From an uncultured Treponema sp. (lineage in GTDB: Bacteria; Spirochaetota; Spirochaetia; Treponematales; Treponemataceae), in contig CAMOEE010000077.1 in assembly GCA_946611835.1 (NCBI GenBank), forward strand, positions 1-10,635: DNA of 10,635 bases, read 5' to 3'. The notes beneath the pieces are model-generated. The model was not told the DNA's origin, ran no database searches, and worked only from the letters and a program-made list of their open reading frames with translations. The translations under genes were made by a program, and so were the position numbers. Positions 1 to 5,403 of the stretch are shown in pieces. Each line of letters begins with the position of its first letter. Positions within the stretch are counted from its first letter, which is position 1.

Positions 1-62
1 CTGAAGGCGCAACGACGGCAGTGCTCGGCTACTCGACGACAAATGATTCTTCACAGGTGTAG
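1..62 (+). CDS. Possible 3' end of a truncated upstream gene
   Basis: In the third reading frame the first 62 bases read as an open stretch of 19 codons (EGATTAVLGYSTTNDSSQV) ending at TAG 60-62. The codon choice is similar to the neighbouring genes, and the stop is followed at once by A/T-rich non-coding sequence with a palindromic array, as expected at a gene end. The first frame is also open as far as a TAA at 76-78, but its product is rich in Arg, Gln and Cys and looks unlike a protein. The fragment is too short to assign a family. It could be non-coding. Confidence 0.35.
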   Translation, partial: EGATTAVLGYSTTNDSSQV

Positions 63-69
63 AATTATA

Positions 70-133
70 TCTCTGTAACCTACAATAACCTCTTTCAATA
101 TAGGTTAAAATAGGTTACAATAATTTACAGAGA
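70..133. promoter_or_regulatory. Symmetric TAACCT/AGGTTA array over the ATPase promoter
   Basis: Two direct TAACCT copies (76-81, 86-91) face two AGGTTA copies (102-107, 112-117) with perfect dyad symmetry around 96.5. The layout is TAACCT-N4-TAACCT-N10-AGGTTA-N4-AGGTTA, so the repeats have a 10-bp period. The outer match extends to 9 bp (TGTAACCTA 74-82 with TAGGTTACA 111-119). A further 9-bp inverted pair, TCTCTGTAA (70-78) and TTACAGAGA (125-133), flanks it in a slightly different register. A plausible promoter lies inside: TTTCAA (93-98), 17 bp, TACAAT (116-121), giving a start near 128. Helical-turn spacing suggests cooperative binding of a dimeric regulator, possibly autoregulation. Binding by a recombinase, or a hairpin in RNA, are alternatives. 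Confidence 0.5.
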
Positions 134-143
134 CTTGTATTTA

Positions 144-148
144 GGGGA
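144..148 (+). promoter_or_regulatory. Ribosome binding site that decides the ATPase start
   Basis: GGGGA ends 7 bases before the ATG at 156. An in-frame TTG at 135 lies upstream of this site and has no purine-rich sequence in front of it, so ATG 156 is the better start. Confidence 0.6.
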
Positions 149-155
149 ATGGCTT

Positions 156-1982
156 ATGGAAGATATCACTATTCAAATAGCAGACCTTGAGGAGCAGATA
201 GCAAAGCTCCCTGTCGGATATATTTCCAAAAAGATGATTAACGGAAAGGAACGCTATTATCAGCAGTGGACTGAAAACGGAAAAGTCAAAAGCAAATATA
301 TTAGGAATGAGGATTTTGAGGATTTCAAGAAAAAAATTGAACTTAGAAAATCACTTCAGGGAAAACTCTCCGAACTAAAATCGTCAGCCGCGTTTATCGA
401 AACTCCCTCCATAAAAGATGCAAAATTTAACCTGCGGGTTATGTATGGCTCAGACCTTAAGGATTTTGCCTCCCAGACAAAAGATTTTCAGAAACGGGAT
501 TGTTTTGCTCAGATTCAGGATTATCTTTACAGTAAAACGCTTGATAAGGTCTGCCTTGTTTATGGCCTCAGAAGAACCGGAAAAACTACAATGCTTCGCC
601 AGTGCCTTTATGAGATGAAGGAAACTGAATTCAACCGAAGTGTTTACATCAAGGCGACCGTCAATGACACAATGGAAAAGCTGAACAAGGATTTGAAACT
701 TCTTCGTGAGCTGGGAATCAAATTTGTATTCATCGATGAAGTAACCCTGATCAGTGATTTTATTGATTCTGCAGCAATTCTTTCGGATATCTATTCTGCA
801 ATGGGCATGAAAATCGTGCTGTCCGGTACAGATTCTCTTGGTTTCTGGCTGGCAGTTCATGAGGAACTCTATGACCGCGCTGTAATGGTTCACACGACTT
901 ATATTCCTTTTGCCGAACATTCCCGTCTGCTTGGAATTAACGATATTGATGAATACATCCGTTACGGAGGCACACTGAAGGCCGGTGTCTGGAACTTTGA
1001 AAGCAAATCGGTAAAACTGGAGGAAGCTTCCTTTCGGGATAATGAAGCAACCAGAGTCTACATTGATACAGCAATCTGCTCAAATATCCAGCATTCGCTC
1101 AAGTGTTATCAGGATGGAAATCATTTCAGAAATCTGTATGACCTGTATGAAAAAAAAGAACTGACAGGGACAATAAACAGAATAATAGAAAATGAATCGC
1201 ATAAATTCCTTGTTCAGATACTTACTGACGATTTTAAGTCACATGACCTTCATCTTCTTGGACGGAATCTGAGAAGTGAGCGGGAAGAAGAAAACAGAAT
1301 AGAGCTTTTTGATAATATCGATGAAGAATCTGTCACAAAAACTCTTATGGACATTCTTGAAATAAGGAACAAGGACTTACAGTCAGTTGAAATTACGGAT
1401 TCGCATATTGATGAAATAAAAGAATATCTTGAAGCCCTGGATTTACTTGACCAATGCGATTTAAGGGCAATAGACAGAAAACTCAAGTTTTCGGAGAACA
1501 ACATTTTTACTCAACCCGGCATGAGATTCTGCCAGGCAAAGGCTCTGGTTCATTCAATTCTAAGGGATGAAAAATTTGACCAGCTGAGCCAGCCTGTAAA
1601 AACATTTATTACGGAAAGGCTTTTGACCACAGTTATGGGACATATGCTTGAAGATATCGTGCTCCTTGATACAAAACGCCGCTGTGGCAAGGACAGAGAA
1701 GTCTTTAAGCTGTATTTTGCTGCCGGTGAATTTGATATGGTAATTTATGACGGCAGCAGAGGTGAGGTGGAATGCTTTGAAATCAAGCATAGTGATGAAA
1801 TCGTAGAAGAACAGGCAAAACATCTTTTGAATGAAGATAACATAGCAAAAACTGAGAAGATGTACGGAAAAATCATCAGGCGTTGTGTACTGTACAAGGG
1901 CGAGTCCGGTATGGCTTCAAACGGAATCGAATATAAGAATGTGGAAGAGTTCCTGAAAGAAATGTCTGGACAAAGGGCTTAG
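156..1982 (+). CDS. AAA/P-loop ATPase with C-terminal PD-(D/E)xK-like domain
   Basis: A 608-residue protein of unknown role. Residues about 1-75 form a small charged domain with the pattern LPVGYISKKMINGKERYY...QW..NGKVKSKYI followed by a predicted helix; it resembles a short domain of unknown function seen in other bacterial proteins. Residues about 110-260 are a P-loop ATPase of the AAA_14-like class: Walker A GLRRTGKTT (137-145), Walker B FVFIDE (190-195) and a sensor-like strand VLSGTDS (221-227). The middle (about 290-480) is helical. Near the C-terminus, E499, GEFDMV (524-529, with E525 and D527) and ECFEIKH (539-545, with E542 and K544) match the D-x(n)-ExK layout of PD-(D/E)xK folds. 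Such ATPases are common as paralogs in host-associated anaerobes and their function is poorly known; a link to defence or mobile elements is only inference. No neighbour on the same strand supports an operon. Confidence 0.85.
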   Translation: MEDITIQIADLEEQIAKLPVGYISKKMINGKERYYQQWTENGKVKSKYIRNEDFEDFKKKIELRKSLQGKLSELKSSAAFIETPSIKDAKFNLRVMYGSDLKDFASQTKDFQKRDCFAQIQDYLYSKTLDKVCLVYGLRRTGKTTMLRQCLYEMKETEFNRSVYIKATVNDTMEKLNKDLKLLRELGIKFVFIDEVTLISDFIDSAAILSDIYSAMGMKIVLSGTDSLGFWLAVHEELYDRAVMVHTTYIPFAEHSRLLGINDIDEYIRYGGTLKAGVWNFESKSVKLEEASFRDNEATRVYIDTAICSNIQHSLKCYQDGNHFRNLYDLYEKKELTGTINRIIENESHKFLVQILTDDFKSHDLHLLGRNLRSEREEENRIELFDNIDEESVTKTLMDILEIRNKDLQSVEITDSHIDEIKEYLEALDLLDQCDLRAIDRKLKFSENNIFTQPGMRFCQAKALVHSILRDEKFDQLSQPVKTFITERLLTTVMGHMLEDIVLLDTKRRCGKDREVFKLYFAAGEFDMVIYDGSRGEVECFEIKHSDEIVEEQAKHLLNEDNIAKTEKMYGKIIRRCVLYKGESGMASNGIEYKNVEEFLKEMSGQRA

Positions 1983-2006
1983 CACAAAAAATGAAATAAA
2001 CCCAAA

Positions 2007-2036
2007 TCCGTGTATGCAAGAATCTGTGTACACGGA
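2007..2036 (+). terminator. Hairpin after the ATPase gene
   Basis: TCCGTGTA (2007-2014) pairs perfectly with TACACGGA (2029-2036) around a 14-base loop, 24 bases after the stop codon of the ATPase gene. There is no T-run after it, so it may act as an RNA-end-stabilising hairpin more than as an intrinsic terminator. Confidence 0.35.
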
Positions 2037-2069
2037 CTTGTGAACTACATTAGGCGAAGGTGATTTTAA

Positions 2070-2150
2070 GGGGTGGCCCGGAGAGCACAGCTCTCCGGGA
2101 GACTCACTAAAAACTCACCTCGTGAGTTTTTGCCCCGCTTCGCGGTGCCG
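2070..2150. repeat. Multi-hairpin intergenic element, candidate dispersed repeat
   Basis: Three hairpins follow one another. CCCGGAGAGC (2077-2086) pairs with GCTCTCCGGG (2090-2099); AAAAACTCAC (2109-2118) pairs with GTGAGTTTTT (2122-2131); CCGC (2135-2138) pairs with GCGG (2142-2145). GGGG (2070-2073) could also close with CCCC (2133-2136), making a branched structure. The GC-rich stems contrast with the A/T-rich surroundings. Such compact hairpin clusters between convergent genes are often genome-wide repeats, but copy number cannot be seen here. Confidence 0.4.
2109..2131. terminator. Bidirectional terminator between the ATPase gene and the feo operon
   Basis: A 10-bp perfect stem (2109-2118 with 2122-2131, loop CTC) has an A-run on one side and a T-run on the other, so transcripts from both strands end in a hairpin with a U-tract. 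It lies 28 bases beyond the last feo gene and 127 bases beyond the ATPase gene, so it suits both convergent units. Confidence 0.7.
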
Positions 2151-2158
2151 TTCCCTAC

Positions 2159-2311
2159 CTATTTATCGTTACAGTGGCATGTTCCGCCTGTGCCGCAGCT
2201 TGAGCATCCGCAGCCGCAAGATGATTTCCCCTTCTTTTTGTTGATAATCATTTTTGCGATTACGGCGGCGACTGCTGCTAGCAAAACCGTGCCTACGATG
2301 ATGTTACCCAT
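2159..2311 (-). CDS. FeoB-associated Cys-rich membrane protein
   Basis: A 50-residue protein. Residues 3-19 (NIIVGTVLLAAVAAVIA) form one membrane helix, followed by a basic stretch KKKGK and a Cys-rich tail with C32, C34, C36, C39, C45 and C47, spaced CxCxCxxC...CxC. This matches the small FeoB-associated Cys-rich family found downstream of feoB in many Firmicutes and spirochaetes; its role is unproven, but a metal-binding or assembly role at FeoB is the usual suggestion. By the positive-inside rule the basic stretch and Cys tail probably face the cytoplasm. The start is set by AGGAGG (2322-2317 on the reverse strand), which overlaps the feoB stop codon, and only 9 bases separate the genes, so translation is probably coupled. 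It is the last gene of the operon, before the terminator at 2109-2131. Confidence 0.88.
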   Translation of the reverse strand: MGNIIVGTVLLAAVAAVIAKMIINKKKGKSSCGCGCSSCGTGGTCHCNDK

Positions 2312-2320
2312 TTTTGCCTC

Positions 2321-4699
2321 CTATTTTACAGAGAGCTTTGTTGCTTCAGTATACTTTTTGATGAAGAGCATGTAAATGATTCCAACGAGAGCGACAACTG
2401 AGAGAGCAAAGCCTATGATGTTGACATTTCCTGTGAAGAGACGGCCGAACTGATTGATTATGAATGAGATTACATAAGCAAAACCGCACTGATAGCCGAT
2501 TGCGAACCAGAACCATTTCGTGTTGTTCATTTCGCGCTTGATTGCACCGATTGCGGCAAAACATGGAGCGCAAAGAAGGTTGAATACGAGGAATGAGAAA
2601 CCGGAAATCGAAGTGAAAGCCTGGGCGAGCGCCTGATAAGCCGTAAGTTCTCCGCTTCCGTAAAGGATTCCCATTGTACCGACGATGTTTTCCTTTGCGA
2701 CAAGACCTGTGATTGAAGCGACCGCTGCCTGCCAGTTTCCCCAGCCCAGTGGTGCGAAAATCCAGGCTATGCATGAGCCGATTTTTGCAAGGATTGATGA
2801 GTCAAGCTGGTCTTCGCTAAGCATTCCGAAGCCTTCTTCTGTCCATCCGAAGAAACTTGTGAACCATACTACGATTGTTGAAAGGAGGATGATTGTTCCT
2901 GCCTTTTTGATGAACGACCATCCGCGTTCCCACATTGAGCGGAGTACATTGCCCAAAGTCGGCATGTGGTAAGCCGGAAGTTCCATTACGAATGGAGCCG
3001 GATTTCCGGAGAACATCTTTGTCTTTTTGAGCATAATGCCTGAAATGATGATTGCCGCCATACCGATGAAGTATGCGCTTGTTGCAACCCAGGCGGCACC
3101 GCCGAAAATTGCTCCTGCAATCATTGCGATGAAAGGAACTTTTGCACCACAAGGAATGAAGGTCGTTGTCATGATTGTCATGCGGCGGTCACGGTCGTTT
3201 TCGATTGTTCGGCTTGCCATGATTCCAGGCACTCCACAACCTGTTCCTACGAGCATAGGGATGAATGATTTTCCAGAAAGTCCGAATTTACGGAAGATTC
3301 GGTCAAGGACGAATGCGATTCGTGCCATGTAACCGCAGGCTTCAAGGAAGGCAAGCATGAGGAAGAGGACCAGCATCTGAGGAACAAAGCCAAGTACTGC
3401 TCCGACACCTGCAACGATTCCGTCAAGGATAAGGCCTGAAAGCCATTCAGAAGTTCCAAGTTTTTCAAGCAGGCCGCCGATTACAACAGGAACGCCCGGA
3501 ACCCAGACCCCGTAGTTTGCAGGATCAGGACCTTCCTCACCGTATTTTTCAGCCATTGCCTTTGCTTCAGCAGCGGCTTCATCTGTGATTTCGATTGGCT
3601 CTGAAAGCTCCAGAGTCTCCTCATCTTCGACTACATAAGTTTTTTCGCCGGCCTCGATTGCCTCAAGAATTGCCGGAGTGTCACCGTATTCTTCTGTCGC
3701 TTCTTCGTATGCCGATGAGCCGATTCCAAGAAGGTGATAGCCGTCACCAAAAAGACCATCGTTTGCCCAGTCTGTTGCACTGGCTCCGATTCCGACCATT
3801 GAGATCCAGTAGACCAGGAACATAATCACGGCGAAAATCGGCAGGCCCAGCCAGCGGTTTGTTACGATTCGGTCGATTTTGTCTGAGTTTGAAAGTTTAC
3901 CTGCGTTTGCCTTTTTGTAGCTTGATTTGAGTATCTGAGCGATGTAAATGTAGCGCTCGTTTGTGATGATGCTCTCTGCGTCATCGTCCAGCTCTTTTTC
4001 GGCCGCCCTGATGTCTGTCTCAATATGCTCGATTGTGCTTTTTTCGATTTTGAGCATTTCAAGAACCTTGTCATCCCGTTCGAAAATCTTGATTGCGTAC
4101 CATCTCTGCTGCTCTTCGGGGAGATTGTGGACGACGGCTTCCTCGATGTGTGCGATTGCGTGCTCCACGACTCCGCTGAATGTGTGCTGAGGGATTGTTT
4201 TTGTATTTTTTGCGGCCTTGATTGCTTCTTCCGCCGCTTCCATGACATTCGTGCCTTTGAGGGCTGAAATCTCAATGATTTTGCAACCCAGCTGGCGACT
4301 CAGTTCTGAAACATTGATTTTGTCGCCGGCTTTTTTAACCAGGTCCATCATGTTGAGGGCGATTACAACCGGGATTCCAAGTTCCACGAGCTGAGTGGTG
4401 AGATAAAGGTTTCTCTCAAGGTTTGTCGCATCTACGATGTTGAGGATTGCGTCAGGCCGCTCGCCAACGAGATAGTTTCGTGCAACGACTTCTTCGAGTG
4501 TGTAGGGCGAGAGCGAGTAAATGCCCGGCAAGTCAGTTACGACAACGCCGTCATGCTTCTTGAGCTTTCCTTCTTTTTTTTCGACCGTTACTCCAGGCCA
4601 GTTTCCAACGAACTGATTTGAGCCTGTGAGCGCATTAAAAAGCGTAGTTTTTCCCGCATTCGGGTTTCCTGCCAATGCAATACGAATATTTTCTGCCAT
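2321..4699 (-). CDS. feoB: Ferrous iron transport protein B
   Basis: A 792-residue GTPase-linked Fe(II) transporter of the inner membrane. The N-terminal G domain shows G1 GNPNAGKT (11-18), the switch-region Thr in GVTVE (36-40), G3 DLPG (56-59), G4 NMMD (116-119) and a G5-like SAL (145-147). A helical regulatory domain (about 170-265) leads to the membrane domain: first helix about 285-304, then two Gate-type repeats with GTGCGVPGI (485-493) and CGAKVPF (517-523), a LLCAPC motif (708-713) and a final helix about 760-780. Between the first and second membrane helices lies an unusually long acidic region (about 310-395), larger than in E. coli FeoB. The start has AGGAG about 8 bases upstream. 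It lies 19 bases after the second feoA and 9 bases before the Cys-rich gene, so all four are one operon. Confidence 0.97.
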   Translation of the reverse strand: MAENIRIALAGNPNAGKTTLFNALTGSNQFVGNWPGVTVEKKEGKLKKHDGVVVTDLPGIYSLSPYTLEEVVARNYLVGERPDAILNIVDATNLERNLYLTTQLVELGIPVVIALNMMDLVKKAGDKINVSELSRQLGCKIIEISALKGTNVMEAAEEAIKAAKNTKTIPQHTFSGVVEHAIAHIEEAVVHNLPEEQQRWYAIKIFERDDKVLEMLKIEKSTIEHIETDIRAAEKELDDDAESIITNERYIYIAQILKSSYKKANAGKLSNSDKIDRIVTNRWLGLPIFAVIMFLVYWISMVGIGASATDWANDGLFGDGYHLLGIGSSAYEEATEEYGDTPAILEAIEAGEKTYVVEDEETLELSEPIEITDEAAAEAKAMAEKYGEEGPDPANYGVWVPGVPVVIGGLLEKLGTSEWLSGLILDGIVAGVGAVLGFVPQMLVLFLMLAFLEACGYMARIAFVLDRIFRKFGLSGKSFIPMLVGTGCGVPGIMASRTIENDRDRRMTIMTTTFIPCGAKVPFIAMIAGAIFGGAAWVATSAYFIGMAAIIISGIMLKKTKMFSGNPAPFVMELPAYHMPTLGNVLRSMWERGWSFIKKAGTIILLSTIVVWFTSFFGWTEEGFGMLSEDQLDSSILAKIGSCIAWIFAPLGWGNWQAAVASITGLVAKENIVGTMGILYGSGELTAYQALAQAFTSISGFSFLVFNLLCAPCFAAIGAIKREMNNTKWFWFAIGYQCGFAYVISFIINQFGRLFTGNVNIIGFALSVVALVGIIYMLFIKKYTEATKLSVK

Positions 4700-4718
4700 T
4701 TTTTTTACTCCTGTTTTT

Positions 4719-4940
4719 CTATTCTACTTCAATCATTTCTGCGTCGGCTTTTCGCAAAGAAAGCTCATAACCACGAACTGTCACTTCAACCGGATCTCCG
4801 AGGGGGGCAACTTTTCGTACGAAAATCTCAACACCCTTTGTGACTCCCATGTCCATGATTCTTCGTTTGACCGCACCCTGGCCTGTCAGTTTGACAACTT
4901 TGACGGTCTCGCCGATTTTTGCTTCACGCAATGTTTTCAT
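4719..4940 (-). CDS. feoA: FeoA family protein (second copy)
   Basis: A 73-residue, SH3-like accessory protein of ferrous iron import. The sequence follows the FeoA pattern: MKTLREAKIGETVKVVKL, then RRIMDMGVTKGVEIFVRK (a short helix and the turn after it), then GDPVEVTVRGYELSLRKADAEMIEV. FeoA proteins are cytosolic and are thought to act on FeoB, perhaps on its G domain. The start has GGAGG about 8 bases upstream. It sits between the first feoA (41-base gap) and feoB (19-base gap). It is the more canonical of the two copies, with the RxxxMG and G-x-x-(I/L)-x-(L/I) features intact. Confidence 0.93.
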   Translation of the reverse strand: MKTLREAKIGETVKVVKLTGQGAVKRRIMDMGVTKGVEIFVRKVAPLGDPVEVTVRGYELSLRKADAEMIEVE

Positions 4941-4981
4941 TTATATATCCTCCAATTTTTGACTATCTGACAATTTGATTG

Positions 4982-5194
4982 TTAGACCATGATTCTTCTT
5001 GCAAGCTCTTCATTGATTGCGATACGGGATTCTTTGACTTTGACGATTACATTTCCGCCAAGTGAGTTGATAACTGAGACTGAGCCACCGACGGTAAAGC
5101 CAAGATTTTCAAGATGACGCTTTACTTCGTCAGAGCCGCCTATTTTTTTGATGATTTGCTCTTCTTCTTTGTCTGCGTAAACTAGTGGTATCAT
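4982..5194 (-). CDS. feoA: FeoA family protein (first copy)
   Basis: A 70-residue FeoA-like protein and the first gene of the iron operon. It begins MIPLVYADKEEEQIIKKIGG and continues with VKRHLENLGFTVGGSVSVIN and GGNVIVKVKESRIAINEELARRI, the order of strands and short helix typical of FeoA. It differs strongly from the second copy, with an acidic start and no arginine before the LG turn, so the two probably diverged in function and do not look like a recent duplication. A short purine-rich site (AAAGG) precedes the start. With the promoter placed at 5215-5243, the leader is only about 14 bases. Confidence 0.9.
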   Translation of the reverse strand: MIPLVYADKEEEQIIKKIGGSDEVKRHLENLGFTVGGSVSVINSLGGNVIVKVKESRIAINEELARRIMV

Positions 5195-5205
5195 GTTCTA
5201 CCTTT

Positions 5206-5239
5206 TGTTGTTAATATATAACAACATAACAATGTTATG
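5206..5239 (-). promoter_or_regulatory. Double-palindrome operator of the feo operon
   Basis: Two perfect inverted repeats lie side by side. TGTTGTTA (5206-5213) pairs with TAACAACA (5219-5226) across 5 bases, and CATAACA (5225-5231) pairs with TGTTATG (5233-5239) across 1 base. All four arms share a TAACA core. The first spans the -10 box and start point, the second the spacer and the edge of the -35 box, so bound protein would block RNA polymerase. A metal-dependent repressor of the Fur or DtxR/MntR type is the natural guess for an iron-uptake operon. The regulator is not in this window. Confidence 0.6.
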
Positions 5240-5243
5240 CCAA
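5215..5243 (-). promoter_or_regulatory. Promoter of the feo operon
   Basis: On the reverse strand TTGGCA (5243-5238) is followed after 17 bases by TATATA (5220-5215), close to the sigma-70 consensus. The predicted start near 5208 leaves a short leader that still contains the AAAGG ribosome site. Confidence 0.55.
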
Positions 5244-5290
5244 TATATATTAGATAGAGGTAACAGTCAATAGCATAGGCTTAGGAGAAT

Positions 5291-5323
5291 AAAAAAAATC
5301 CCGCACATAGTTGTACGGGATTT
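5291..5323 (-). terminator. Intrinsic terminator of pgi
   Basis: On the reverse strand AAATCCCG (5323-5316) pairs with CGGGATTT (5303-5296), and the T-run continues to 5291. The apical part adds TGT/ACA pairs after one mismatch. It lies about 80 bases beyond the pgi stop codon and insulates pgi from the feo promoter. Confidence 0.8.
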
Positions 5324-5332
5324 AGAAGAAAC

Positions 5333-5396
5333 CACAGATTACACAGATTTCACAGATTATAAAAAACTATCCGCGTTTATCTGTGTGCATCTGCGT
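5333..5396. repeat. Tandem 9-mer CACAGATTW repeat with inverted counterpart
   Basis: Three exact-spaced 9-mers (CACAGATTA 5333-5341, CACAGATTT 5342-5350, CACAGATTA 5351-5359) are followed after about 20 bases by inverted, degenerate copies (ATCTGTGTG from 5379, then CATCTGCG from 5388). The two sides can fold into a long imperfect stem just after the pgi stop codon. CACAGATTA-type tandems of this kind turn up between genes in various bacterial genomes. The function is unknown; the unit is too short, with no longer spacers, to be a CRISPR. Confidence 0.6.
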
Positions 5397-5403
5397 CTAA
5401 AAA

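Noticed and set aside
135..155. TTG start for the ATPase gene, adding seven residues
   Set aside because: No ribosome site precedes it, while GGGGA at 144-148 fits ATG 156.
450..920. Open frame of 156 codons on the - strand
   Set aside because: It is antisense to the ATPase domain, has no ribosome site and shows no recognisable domain.
2073..2375. Open frame of 100 codons on the + strand
   Set aside because: It runs through the terminator hairpins and antisense to the Cys-rich gene and the feoB end; the Pro/Gln-rich translation is an artefact of the Cys-codon complement.
5333..5396. CRISPR array
   Set aside because: Repeat units are 9 bases with no spacers between the first three, and the remaining copies are inverted and degenerate.
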